This document shows positions 20,717 to 31,669 of a DNA stretch of 64,000 nt, in pieces (the first letter of the stretch is position 1; each line of letters starts with the position of its first letter). The stretch spans positions 1,240,001 through 1,304,000 of the forward strand of contig CM049985.1 of the NCBI GenBank assembly GCA_016630955.3, in the 5' to 3' direction. This stretch comes from Didymella arachidicola. Its lineage: Eukaryota; Ascomycota; Dothideomycetes; Pleosporales; Didymellaceae. A program made the translations under genes and the position numbers. The notes beneath the pieces were generated by a model that was not told the origin of the DNA, searched no databases, and saw only the letters and a list, made by a program, of their open reading frames with translations.

Positions 20717-22121
20717 ATGGCACAGTATACGCCAGAGGAACTGGCTGCGCTTAGAGCAGAAGATCGAGGGCCACTATGCAAGCGTATCGTCATAATCTTT
20801 ACAACTCTGGCATTCGTCTCGGTATGCCTGCGCCTGTACACAAGAATCAAGATCAACAAAACCGGCTGGGAAGACTGGACAATAATAGTGTCTATGGTAA
20901 GTCTGTCACCAACCGAATCAGTCACCTTGTTAACCAGCAGTTACAGATAGCATCCATAGGGACTGCGATCTGTCAAATACTTCGTATGTTGCAAGTACAA
21001 CGAAACCTCGATCTTACCCGTTGACCAAACTGCATTAGAGGTGCACGCCGGCAACGGAAAGCACGCAATATTCATCTCTTACCCTGAAGGTGTCTCGGAG
21101 GTCCTAAAGGTATGCGGCAATTCATAGACCGCGCATAACCATACTAATAGCGACAAGTACCTCTACTTCAGTATCATCACCTATAACATCAGTCTCACTA
21201 TCACCAAAACGTCGATCCTGTTACAGTACTACCGCATCTTTACGCTGCGAGGGATGCGCGTCCCAGTATACATAGCTCTTGTGATCGTGGGCGCTTGGGG
21301 CATCGTCCTCTTGTTCACTTCAATATTCTCCTGCGTCCCCGTTGACGCGTATTGGAAGGTGACAGAACAAGCCAGTGCTACCTGCGTCGATAGGGTTGCG
21401 TAAGTCCCTTCCTCGTCTGTTCCGAAACCTAGAGAGCGAGCTTGTCACCACCGCCGCATACTCCCGCTGTTGTAAATGGGACTGACCAAATCGTAGACTG
21501 TGGTACACCAACGCGTCCGTCAACATCTTCACAGACCTTATGGTAGCTGTTATCCCAGTCCCAGGTATTTGGAGCCTGCAAAGACCAAAACGTCAAAAGA
21601 GTGCGCTCCTTGGCATTCTGACTATAGGATGGTTCGTCTGCATCGTTTCGGTGCTGCGGGTGCATGCACTCAATGTGTTCAACGAGCACCCCGACGACAC
21701 GACATACTATAGCGCTCCTACAGCTTACTGGAGCAGCATCGAAGCTAACCTAGGGATCGTATGTGCATCACTGCCAGCACTTAAACCGCTGGTCGTCATG
21801 ATCGTACCTGTCTTTGGTTCTCGCCATAACAGCAGAGGGCGAAACACCACCGCACCGAGCGGCAACAGCCACAGGTTACACAATATCGGCAGCAGGAGTA
21901 TGCAGAGATCTTGCGACGACAAGGAGAAGCTGACGAGCAGCTCCGGTGCCAGTCATGCGCAGTCAGTTGCATCAAGGCTTTCAGAAAACGAGACGCATGG
22001 GAGGAGTATCTATGTGACTAAACACATTGAACAGCATGTTGAGAACAACAGCATTGGACCTAGAGGTAGTGACGAAGAGGTTACAGCAGCAGAATTCCTA
22101 GCGCATGGCGGCGTACGATAG
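20717..22121 (+). CDS. Fungal rhodopsin-domain seven-helix integral membrane protein
   Basis: Five exons, 20717-20896, 20947-20983, 21039-21109, 21158-21399 and 21497-22121; introns 50, 55, 48 and 97 bp. All phases close, giving 384 residues. An acceptor six bases earlier (20941) is also in frame. Hydrophobic segments begin at CKRIVIIFTTLAFVSV. Family hallmarks of the fungal rhodopsin domain (PF20684 type) are visible: LRLYTRIKI, WEDWTIIVSM, NGKHAIFISYP, the transmembrane run ILLQYYRIF, DLMVAVIPVPGIWSLQ and the ALPALKPL-like end ASLPALKPLV. The cytosolic tail of about 100 residues is Ser/charged. Proteins of this family are plasma-membrane, with unknown ligands; some plant pathogens have many copies. 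They are not retinal opsins. Confidence 0.88.
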
Positions 22122-22947
22122 CAGTGCAGGGTACGGGCGAGCGGGAATCGACGTGCGTTACGATACCCATGCATACATACTATGCCGACCTCTTCGACCC
22201 AGCCCCCATTCTCGATTACGGTAGAGGAAGACCAATTGTAATTGCCGTTAAGGGTTTCCATCACTTCGCGCCAAAAGCGCTAAACCAGTTGATGTACTAA
22301 TGATAGTGACGTAGGTAGCCTTTCTCCGCAATTACGGGTGATCTCAACATTAGAGGGTCCGCGCAGATCCGAGCACCTGAAGAACATTGAGAAGACGGGC
22401 GAAACAAGGATATGTCCCAGTCAACGGCCTACTTATTTATTTCATTAATGTGGGGTACCTAGCGAAAATCCAGCCTCAATTCACTGACCGGACTCACTTC
22501 GGTGGTTCCTGTCAGCAAATGAGCAGCACTCGGCTCGCGGTTAACATCCATTTCTGATAAAGCCAGCGACACATCGCGATTGCACATGATATGCGGGTCA
22601 TATTTGAGAGGACAGGGCATGTTGGAGACGGGCGAAAGGATCACGCATATGCAAGTCGAAAAACATCGGCACTTCGGTCTTTGCTCCAGTTACACGCTTA
22701 TGCAGCAGCACACACAGCTGTTGCATACGCGAGGTCAGACTAGGGAACCGGAGCTATAATATGCGGTAATACACGTGGGCCGTAACCTCAAATCGCAACG
22801 ATCGGTTGCAGCTTCGCGCATGTGCCTCGACAAGTCGACGATGACGACAGAGGTGATTCGGAGCTAGAATAACACGAACAAACACATAAGCAGCTGCGTA
22901 GCCTCAGCCATTACTCCGCCTCGACCCAACAAGTCTTTCTACATGTA
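22122..22947. other. Intergenic, about 0.8 kb
   Basis: 3' flank of the rhodopsin-domain gene and upstream region of the esterase. Nothing recognised. Confidence 0.45.
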
Positions 22948-24859
22948 ATGACTCCAATGCATTATGTCATTGCTGCGGCGGCGATCTACTTGCTTGGTCG
23001 GCAACCTGCGTCGGCGGCACCGGTCCTCAACGCTGAGGACCTGGCCATTGATCTGGGCTATGGTATTTATCAGGGAAGCTATAATTCCACCTCCCAGCTT
23101 AGTGTCTGGAAAGGGTACGTCCGTAGCATCTCACCCTGACAAAATTCTCCGCAGACATCCACGAAGCGCTGATTACTCCTTCACGGTGTCCGCTATGCTG
23201 CCCCACCAACTGGCGACCTACGTTTCCGAGCGCCAGCAGCGCCAGCAGCAGACCGTGCTGCCGTCATGAACGCTACAACGTTTGGACCACAGTGTCCTCA
23301 GGCACTACCAGCACCCTTCCAACGTGCACCAGCCCCATCTGGCGATGAATACTGCCTCGTCCTCAATGTTTATGCACCCAAATCCGAGGTTGTAAGTCAG
23401 CTTCCAGTGCTCGTATGGATTCACGGCGGCGGTTACGGAGCTGGCAACGGTCGACAAGATATGAGTGAGATCATCAACGCCAACGGCAATGGCTTTGTTG
23501 CCGTTGCAATCCAGTACCGAGTAAGTTGGACTATTCGCAGGAATTAAGTGAGTATTGGCACGTAAAAGCTTGGTGCATTTGGCTTCCTTGCTTCTGCAGA
23601 TGTGCAGGAAGACGGTGCTCTTAATGCTGGTATCCTTGACATGGCTTTCGCCTTGCGGTGGGTTCAAGATCACATCGGTCACTTCGGTGGCGATGTCTCA
23701 CGGGTCACCATATCGAGTGAGAGCGCTGGCGGCGGCGGCGTGATGCTGCTCAGTATTGGAAAGAACGGCACTCTGGGTGATTCACTGTTCAGTGGCGTGA
23801 ATTCTCCACGGCCTCTCCTTTCCTACGTTACTGACAATGTGCCAGACCGTAGCTGCCTCTCCATACCTCCCTCCCCAGTATGATTTTGATGCTTCAGTCC
23901 CAACACAGAAGTACGAAAGTTTTGCGTCCCTCGCTGGATGTACCAATTCTAGCAGCCTCCTCTCCTATCTACGCCGCAAGGACTCCGTGACACGACAAAC
24001 CGCAAACTCAGATGAGAACGTCGCCAGTTTCTACGGCAATTGGGCGTTCCTTCCCGTTACCGAGCCGGATACAGGCTTCGTCACTACCCTTCCCAGCGAC
24101 TCCTTGACAGCCAAGCGCGAGAACGGCAAACACACTCTCGTTGGTAACAACGCAAACGAAGGCGTACTTTTCGTCCCATCAGATATCACCAGCGAAGCTG
24201 CTCTTAGCACCTGGCTGCAAGGGACTTACTCAAACTTGAACTCTGCAGATTTTGATGCTATCCTTGCGGCCTACCCAGCATCGAATGACACGGATTCCAG
24301 TAAGTTCGCAACGACTGGTCTCAGTCCCGTGACAGCTCTCGATGTCAGCCAATTCGCGACTGGACCTCAACAGCGCGCGTACAACATCTACGCCGAAGAG
24401 ACCTTTGTCTGTCCATCATACACGCTTACCTCAGCTTTCACAGGCGGTAATCGCACGGCTTACCAATACTAATACTCTGTTACTGGAGCTTTGCACGGTG
24501 CAGATGTGTCCGCGTACTTCGGTCCTGCAACACCAGACCAGCCAACTCAGTTTACTACCTCGTTCAGGCAGATATGGGGAGGCTTTATCGAGGCCGCGAA
24601 ACCAACCACTGCTGAAAGCTTGCGTGATCTGATCTGGCCTGCGTGGGTTGATGATGGCGAGAGCAGAATGCTGAATTTGAACACTACGGGCGGTGTGCCT
24701 TTCGAGGCTTCGCAGTCAGGCGTTAGTGTCAACTTCACCGAGTATATGGAGCCGGGCGTTCAGAACGATTTTAGTGTCGTCAATTCTCTGACTTGGGAGG
24801 GTGGAAGGGGAGCAAGGTGCGAGTTCTGGAGGAGCATTGCGAGCAGGGTGCCGATTTAG
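22948..24859 (+). pseudogene. Type-B carboxylesterase/lipase, apparently disabled
   Basis: Recognisable over full length in exons about 22948-23114, 23187-23520, 23569-23796 and 23846-24859. Introns of 48 and 49 bp splice cleanly (GTAAGT to AAAAG; GTGAAT, TTACTGAC branch, CCAG). Signal peptide, oxyanion loop IHGGGYGAGNG, acidic loop GNNANEG and histidine motif LHGADVSAYF are present. Three faults are seen. The first intron (donor GTACGT at 23115) has no AG where the frame resumes (CACGG, with a TGA in any longer exon). The nucleophile elbow reads SESAG instead of GESAG. An AATACT tandem duplication at 24465-24476 places TAA (24470-24472) inside what would read YQYSVTG. A 42-bp GTAATC-GGAG intron could bypass that stop in phase but would delete conserved residues. 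Confidence 0.75.
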
Positions 24860-26372
24860 AAGCTTTGTACGTACCAATTCTTAGTAAGGTTGTGTGTCCA
24901 TTCGTCTGCCGCTCACTTCATGTACATTCACCATATTTTTCATGAATTCACACAGGTTACCACCCTCCTGCGTCTCCATGCTCCACCTCATCTTTATTCT
25001 TCAACTGCCCAGCGCAGGAACACACATCCCCACAGCTTCTTTTTGAGAGGCCATTTGGACAGTGTCTGATGTCTTGCCGTTGCTGCAGCCCGGAGTCGTG
25101 TGTGACAGCGACCAGCATCTCGTATGGGAATCTTGCTGAGCAGCTTCCGCTCTGAGCCTCTCTCAATGGTCGGAAGGACAGACCAAGCCCTCGCAGATCA
25201 TGCACGCAATACCAAGCCATCTCTACTCCTACAGCTCACTGGAACATAGCCACACTGCCTTACTGACCTACCTCGGGAATCATGTTCGCCTCGGTTTCGA
25301 GGAGTGCAGGCGCGCAAACCACTGTCCAAGCCTCGTATCCTATGCATAAGATGTTTGAGATCGCCAAAGATCTTTTGTATCCGGGGTGGTAAGCCCTTGC
25401 AGGTGTTTCCTGAAACACTAGGGCGACAAGGCTGCAACACCACACTCGCTGCAGAGGAGAGAAACCAACCCCGGTATTCTGGAACGCTAAGATTAGAAAC
25501 TTGAACATCGCAAAAATCATTCGCGGAGTCGAGCTTGACAGGGGAAGGAGGTGTTCCTGGCCGTTTTGCTTCTCTCAACTTGGCTGTGATGGATCTGACA
25601 GCTTAATGCGTGCGCTGTAGAGTTTGATCAATGGATGTGTGGCGCTGTTGTTGTCGCTATTACTTCAGTGTGATATCACAAGTATAGTTTGAGGCTGTTC
25701 CATCAACATCGTACTATCGCTTCGCTCAGGGCAGAGTCTCGCATGCGAAATAGTATTGCTGTGGGGTAGTTTGTACGAAAAGCTGTTTGTTCACTGCTCT
25801 ATTACTCTCGCAATCCAAATCGGCCTGTGCCGAGGAAGCAAACCGCGTTCCGGCATCGAGCATTGATTGTGTCTGCCTTGGCGCCTTCAGAGTTGTTCAC
25901 CAGGCACATATTGAAACCTTGTGTCGGATTTCGGCACCTGTCAGAGGTCGCCAAAGTCATCATCCACCCTAGCCAAGCGAGTAAAGAAACGCTTTGCAGC
26001 AGCCAAGCACGTTTGGTCTCCTAGAAAGAAAATGGACATGGCATTTCTGAAGCATGTTCTGCGTTGTGGCCATGATGATCTTGAGGTGTCGTTGTGAGGA
26101 ACAGGGTAGGTAAGTCTTATCGAGTGCTTGTCGGGTGGAGGTGTGGAGTATCTGGTCGGCGAATGCAGGCACAGCGGGATCTTCGTTGGATTCGATATGG
26201 CTATGAGGCATCTATAAGAGTATGTGTCGTCGGCGGCTAATTTATGATCATCAGCAAGCAACTCCTTCTCTTCTTACCTTTCCCTTCAGCCCGGTGCTTT
26301 GTCATAATCTTGTTCTCATAATTCCATCTTCTCAATATACTCGAGTTGATCTCGATTCTATAATCAACAATT
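24860..26372. other. Intergenic, 1.5 kb
   Basis: 3' flank of the esterase and promoter of the Egh16-like gene. Only short overlapping frames on both strands; no gene, tRNA or repeat recognised. Confidence 0.45.
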
Positions 26373-27445
26373 ATGTACATCTCGCAGTTCGCACTTATCG
26401 CCGCTTTGACAGCCTCAGTCTCAGCACATGGCGTTGTCACTGAGATCCAGGGAGCCAATGGTGTCAGCATGCCTGGTCTAACTGTTGCCGATGGCACACC
26501 TCGCGACTGCTCTTCGAAGTAAGTTGCTACCGCTGAATGTCCATAGGATAACACTAACTTCCTGCAGCGGCTGTGGTTCTCAGGCAGACACAGCTATCAT
26601 TCGTGACCGTGAGATCGCCAGTGGAAAAGCGACCCCTCTCGGCCGCACTCAAGGCAACGGTCCCGTCGATGCGTCTGTCATGGTTGCAGCGTTTATGGGG
26701 GCTGGTAACACCGCCGCACCGCCCACGAACCAAGGCGCTTCAGGTGCAGTTGGCGTCGAAGATAACATCCCCCAGAACGCTCAGACACAGGGTGGTCGTG
26801 CCGGAGCTGGCGCTCGCAGGCGCCAGCTTCTTGGTGGCCTTGGTGGACTTCTTGGTGGCGGAGGCGCTGGCGGCGCTGGCGGCACTGTTGGCGCGACCGG
26901 TATCGCAGGTCTTCTTGGTGGAGGTGGTACCAAGGCTGAGGGTCCACCAGAGGCTCGTGTCGCGGCTGCTGCAGGTGCAGGTGCGACAAGCGGACTGCCT
27001 ACTTGTGCCGATGATGGCACAGTCACCATGACTCTTCGTCAGATCAACCAGGACGGTGCTGGTCCTTTTACGGCTGACGTAGATGGCATCAGTGGAGGAG
27101 TAAGTGACTCTATATCAACTTTCTACATGCAGTACTGACAAGCATCAGACCGATGAAGCTGCCATGCAGTCTGCGACTGTTACTCAGGATGTTCCCGGAC
27201 TTGGTGTGCAAGGCATCTCTCTCGCGACCAGCACTGAGTTCGAGATGAAAGTCCAAATGCCTGCTGGCATGACTTGTGATGCTACCGTTGCCGGAACCCC
27301 AAATGTCTGCGTCATGCGCGTCCGCAACGGTGCTGCAGCTGGACCCTTCGGAGGCAGTGTTGCTTTTACCCAGAGTACCGCTGCCAGGAAGCGAGCCGTC
27401 GCCTTCAGACTCAAAAAGCGTATGGAGATTGCCCGTAAGAACTAG
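26373..27445 (+). CDS. Egh16-like (GEgh16/GAS1-type) secreted protein
   Basis: Three exons, 26373-26518, 26568-27099 and 27149-27445, with two 49-bp introns (GTAAGT, CACTAAC, TGCAG; GTAAGT, TACTGAC, ATCAG). Product 324 residues. Signal peptide MYISQFALIAALTASVSA, then the family opening HGVVTEIQGANGVSMPGLTV and GTPRDC. Conserved cysteines continue in SNGCGSQ, LPTCADDGTV, MTCDATV and NVCVMRVRNG. The family (PF11327) includes Blumeria gEgh16 and the Magnaporthe appressorium proteins GAS1/GAS2. Two features stand out: a Gly/Ala-rich middle (about residues 140-195, with a basic ARRRQ site before it) and a Lys/Arg-rich C-terminus. Expected to be secreted; molecular activity of the family is unknown. 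Confidence 0.92.
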
Positions 27446-28174
27446 GGGATATACAGAGGGGCTGTTGATCAGCTCTTACAGGTCCCGACGGGCTCAGCTC
27501 GGTCTTGATAGCTGAAAACTATCGGGCCTTTGTATAACTATCCTATAGGATTTATTGTTAGATGGATAAATTTGCTCTCCCTTCCAAGGTGTTTTACTGC
27601 CAGTAGCAGAAGCGACATCAGAGTCCAGTAGCAACCCTTGAACAGACTCAGGCTGCAGAATAGAAATCCTCCATGGGATGTATTGCGATTTGTCTGATGC
27701 GGCGATACGATGTACAGCCGTGTTCGCTCGTAGCAGCACGCGTCGAGGAATAGAAGGGCGCTGCTGGGCCGACGTCGCTGCCAAATCAGGAAACAACTAG
27801 CCTGGATGCGGTGATGTTTCCTATCTCCACACGGAGCATCAGCTCGCCCATCACTCACCTTGGCGATGTCGTGCTCATCTACGGTTTTTTTTCCATATTC
27901 GAGACTCCATGCCCAGTAATATAGGTAACGCGTGCGCACGCTGTGTACGGGTTTGTCGCTTCATAGCATCGCGACTTCAGGCGGCTGAATGACGTGCTCG
28001 GTGAACCACGATGTGCCTTCGGTCAACCTTTACGTCTACAAATTTATCTCAGGGCTAAAATTGCCGAGCACGTAGACCTACAGCTGCCAAGGTGATAACA
28101 GATGAAAACATATAATCGCACTGGACCCTTCGCGAACGTGCAGCAATCTCTCTCTGCGCGTCTCAGACCTCAAT
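27446..28174. other. Intergenic: promoter of amino-acid permease
   Basis: About 0.73 kb with no gene recognised. Upstream region of the permease. Confidence 0.45.
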
Positions 28175-29776
28175 ATGGCGCTTCTCGACTCGCCAAAACA
28201 TCCCGGAGGACATGCGTCACCAACCGTTAGCTACGGGCGTGATGAGGACTTCGAGCGCATCGACCCTGAGATGGGTGTTAAGCGCGGCTTGAAGACTCGA
28301 CATCTTTCGATGATGGCTCTGGCTGGAATTATCGGTCCAGGTATACTGGTCGGCACCGGAGGCGCGCTCTCGAATGGAGGTCCTGCTGCCTTGATCATCG
28401 GCTTCGGCATCATTGGCATCATTGCGTGGAGCATCACGCAGTCCTTGGGCGAGATGACGACACTCTATCCGACTGGTGGTGCCTTCATCACGCTTTCCAA
28501 GCGCTTTGTCGACGAAGCCTTCGGTGTCGCAATGGGCTGGAACTACTGGCTCGTCTGGGGATGCGTACTTGCGAACGAGTACAACGTTATCTCCTCACTT
28601 CTAATATTCTGGAGCGACAAGGTGCCGTTGTGGGGATACTTCCTCATTTTCTGGTTTGCATTTTTGGGTTTCCAGATGCTTGGAGTCGAATCCTTTGGCG
28701 AGGCCGAGTTCTGGCTGGCTTTGGTCAAGCTGTTCGGCCTTTGCGCCTACTTCGTCTTCTCCATCATCTACGCTTCCGGAGGACTCATTGGACAAGATGA
28801 AGCTCTTGGCTTTCGGTACTGGCGAGACCCTGGAGCGTTTACTAATGGGTTCAGAGGAGTTGCGCAGGTCTTTGTCTTCGCTTCGACGTTCTACGTTGGT
28901 GTTGAGGCTGTTGCAGTTGCAGCTACCGAGACCAAGAACCCGAGTGTCGCTGTCCCGTTGGCTATCAGGCAAGTCATCTGGCGCATTCTTTTCGTCTATA
29001 TGGGCGTTGCCTTCTTCTTTGGTCTCACCTGCCCAGCCAATGCTGATGGCTTGATCAATGGCGAGAGTCGCGCTCTGAAAAGCCCCATGACGATCGCTAT
29101 ACAGAACGCTGGTTGGGAAGGAGGTGTGCATCTCATTAACGCCTTCATCTTTATCACGGTGGTGTCGGCCGCCAACAGCTCGATTTATATTGGGTCGCGA
29201 ACGATTCTGTTCATGGCCAAAGATGGTGGTGCGCCAAAGTTTTTGGGGTGGACTAACAGTCGCGGAGTGCCCGTCTTTGCCATCCTCCTCACCAACTTGT
29301 TCGGTGTCCTGAGCATGATGAACGTCTCTACAGGCGGCGGTAAAGCGTATTCGTACATCATTAACTTGAGTGGTGTATCAACTTTCTTGGTCTGGGCAGG
29401 CATTTCGCTCACGCATATCCGTTTCCGTCAAGCATGGAAGGCTCAGGGACGACACCCCGGTGAGCTGCCTTTCAAATCCGCCCTGCATCCTTGGAATGCC
29501 TACTTTGGACTTTTCGCAAATGTGTTCCTTGCGTTTGTTCAGGGCTGGACTACGCTGTCGCCGTTCGATGCTGGCACGTTTGTGGATGCGTACATCTTGC
29601 TGCCGTTGTTTGGGATCATCTTTTTTGTTTACAAAGTTTGGAAGAAGACTAGGTGGTGGAGAAGTCTTGAGGTGGATCTCAATTCCGGTATGAGAAAAGA
29701 CTTGGATGCAAAGGACGAGATCATTGAGCCTGCTCAGCAGAAGAGCTTCTTAAAACGTATCTGGGCTAGCTTCTAG
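28175..29776 (+). CDS. Amino-acid permease (YAT/APC family)
   Basis: Single exon, 533 residues, about twelve transmembrane helices. It imports amino acids with protons across the plasma membrane. Hallmarks are the first-helix motif MMALAGIIGPGILVGTGGAL (unwound GxG substrate site), the family signature around GEMTTLYPTGGAF, WNYWLVWGCVLANEYN, and the YVGVEAVAVAATETKNP region. Cytosolic N-terminus of about 45 residues and a charged C-terminal tail (KKTRWWRSLEVD) are as in fungal members. Length is usual. Substrate range cannot be read from sequence. Confidence 0.93.
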   Translation: MALLDSPKHPGGHASPTVSYGRDEDFERIDPEMGVKRGLKTRHLSMMALAGIIGPGILVGTGGALSNGGPAALIIGFGIIGIIAWSITQSLGEMTTLYPTGGAFITLSKRFVDEAFGVAMGWNYWLVWGCVLANEYNVISSLLIFWSDKVPLWGYFLIFWFAFLGFQMLGVESFGEAEFWLALVKLFGLCAYFVFSIIYASGGLIGQDEALGFRYWRDPGAFTNGFRGVAQVFVFASTFYVGVEAVAVAATETKNPSVAVPLAIRQVIWRILFVYMGVAFFFGLTCPANADGLINGESRALKSPMTIAIQNAGWEGGVHLINAFIFITVVSAANSSIYIGSRTILFMAKDGGAPKFLGWTNSRGVPVFAILLTNLFGVLSMMNVSTGGGKAYSYIINLSGVSTFLVWAGISLTHIRFRQAWKAQGRHPGELPFKSALHPWNAYFGLFANVFLAFVQGWTTLSPFDAGTFVDAYILLPLFGIIFFVYKVWKKTRWWRSLEVDLNSGMRKDLDAKDEIIEPAQQKSFLKRIWASF

Positions 29777-29971
29777 ACCTTCGTCCAGCTACATAGCAAT
29801 TGACGCGAGTAAGACAATGCAAACAGCCGACTTCACAGCATTCGGTCAACACCACGGGCAGTGACTGACATTTGATTGCGCACATTCACAGTGCAGAGAC
29901 TCAAAGACAACTCCTTCTGCGTTTCTCGGTACCCCTTAGACGCACTGATAGTGACAATTATTGAAACAAAC

Positions 29972-31261
29972 ATGTGGAGCTTTGAGGATTACTGCTCGAG
30001 ACAGGGTCGACCATCGGACAGCAAGCCGTCTCTGCCGCGAGAGTACTCGCATAGTCCGCCGCGAACACCGGAAGAGCCTACGCACACACCCCTTGGCTTT
30101 CTAGTACATGGCACTCCAGGAGTGCACGACAGCGAGAGTTACTTCGCTCTTCCTGTCACCTCGATGCCCAGCGAAAGCGCGCCTATAATGACTACTGCGT
30201 ATGGTGTTGTAACTACTTCTCCGGATATCGATAGAGAATTGCCCAATGTTCCTACTGTCGATGCTGCTGTGCTTGATCTGTGGACTGCTTTCGAGAAGTC
30301 TTTGAAAGACGACGGTGAGAGCAGCTGCTTGGTCGCAGAGCCCGCCTCACCCACACAAAGCTCAGTGACAAGCGACGGTGTTCGTGGCGTCCCAGAAATC
30401 TCGAAACCAAGTTCTGACAAGCTTTCCGTACCTAACAAACTTTCTGCCAGCTCAGACCCGCTTCACAGCAGCCGTTCCTCACCGACGAGGATCAGGTCGA
30501 GTTCTGCCTCAAAGCACACACGAAGCCAGAACGTTTTAGACCCCGCCAAATCGATGTTCGGCAATGCGAAAGCATCCAGCGTACAAATTTACCAAAGCCT
30601 CATCAAGAGTCTCGACATTGACATCCTGAATGAAGAGACTGGTGAGGTGTACATCAGAGGCGTATCCCTGGATATGCTCAAGTACTTCTGCGGCAGCACG
30701 ACCATCAGCGCCCTCCTTTCCAGCAACACCATCCGCGTGCCACCTACATATGCCTCGCGCGATGGCATCGTCCGTGTAATCCGATACATGCGCCGCTGCA
30801 GTCAAGGCCCCTCTCGCCGTCCTGCAGGTGAACTGCACACCCCTCCGAGCATCAAAGAAGGCATCGCGACTTCACTCGCCTGTCGCTTCTTCCACCTTGA
30901 TACGGATGCGGAGCATCTTGAAAGGCTTGTTGTGCAGGATTTCATGGGTAGCCCGCGCTTCTTCATCACGGACGAGGACGTAGAGCTCATCTGGTGTGGA
31001 TATGGGCAGGCATTGAGGGACACGTCATTCAGCGATGCGCTGGTATGGTTTGTGCTTGAGTATGTTATGTCGGGTACACATGCACTTGCTGACGAGGTGA
31101 GGTGGCTGTTGGAGCAGGAAGAGTATGAGGGGCTCAAGGCGAGGGTTAGATATGAGCTGAAGAAGGCTGAATGGAGGGGCATGGAAAGAAAGGCATTCCT
31201 CGTGCGATGTCGAAAAGACAGAGAGCATGAGGTGGCTGTTGAAGAGCCTGATGCGGCATGA
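29972..31261 (+). CDS. Hypothetical protein with C-terminal conserved helical region
   Basis: Single exon, 429 residues from ATG 29972 (MWSFEDYCSRQGR); the frame is open further upstream but has no earlier ATG. Residues 1-215 are Ser/Pro-rich and probably disordered (SSRSSPTRIRSSSASKHTR). From about residue 225 it becomes ordered: EVYIRGVSLDMLKYFCGST, VPPTYASRDGIVRVIRYMRR, then helices ending in a Glu/Arg-rich tail. The layout recalls fungal BTB-related hypothetical proteins, in which a sheet segment is followed by paired helices, but no accepted motif is visible. Probably cytosolic or nuclear. Follows the permease by only 195 bp on the same strand; no functional link shown. Confidence 0.72.
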   Translation: MWSFEDYCSRQGRPSDSKPSLPREYSHSPPRTPEEPTHTPLGFLVHGTPGVHDSESYFALPVTSMPSESAPIMTTAYGVVTTSPDIDRELPNVPTVDAAVLDLWTAFEKSLKDDGESSCLVAEPASPTQSSVTSDGVRGVPEISKPSSDKLSVPNKLSASSDPLHSSRSSPTRIRSSSASKHTRSQNVLDPAKSMFGNAKASSVQIYQSLIKSLDIDILNEETGEVYIRGVSLDMLKYFCGSTTISALLSSNTIRVPPTYASRDGIVRVIRYMRRCSQGPSRRPAGELHTPPSIKEGIATSLACRFFHLDTDAEHLERLVVQDFMGSPRFFITDEDVELIWCGYGQALRDTSFSDALVWFVLEYVMSGTHALADEVRWLLEQEEYEGLKARVRYELKKAEWRGMERKAFLVRCRKDREHEVAVEEPDAA

Positions 31262-31669
31262 GAAGGTAGAGAGAAGGCTGTTGAGACCGTTCCGAGGGCA
31301 TGAAAGGGCCGGTCAAAGCTCACGTGAAGTAGACTCGGTCTCTTGAGTTGTAGCAGGAAATCGTCGTGTACATAGGCCATTCGTGTTTGGCGCATGGTAC
31401 TTGTTTGGGTACATCATGCCTTTGAACGATGATGACACTTTTCACTCCGAGATGTGAACGAAATATTCCACCACTTTCAAGCTTCGGTAGTCGTCAGAGG
31501 CGGCGATAGCTCTGGCGAAGATGTTAGCGTACGCTGTTCGTCATGCACCAAGGGGTACTGTCTTGTTTGTCGCCAATGCAGACAGCAAGCTTTTCCCGTG
31601 CGAAACACTTATATAGAACAAGGGAGCAACGTTCATCGTTCAATTCAGTACACGCTTATTCACATCACG
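31262..31669. other. Intergenic with TATA box
   Basis: Upstream region of the 189-residue hypothetical; TATA box at 31610-31616. Otherwise nothing recognised. Confidence 0.45.
31610..31616 (+). promoter_or_regulatory. TATA box of hypothetical gene
   Basis: TATATAG lies 54 bp before the ATG at 31670, a normal core-promoter distance, and supports that ATG over the longer upstream open frame. Confidence 0.5.

Noticed and set aside
20717..22121. Light-sensing opsin
   Set aside because: The fungal rhodopsin-domain family is not retinal-binding opsin; no retinal-lysine context was seen.
23797..23845. Third lesion in the esterase (frame change near SLFSG)
   Set aside because: A clean 49-bp intron with TTACTGAC branch and CCAG acceptor explains it.
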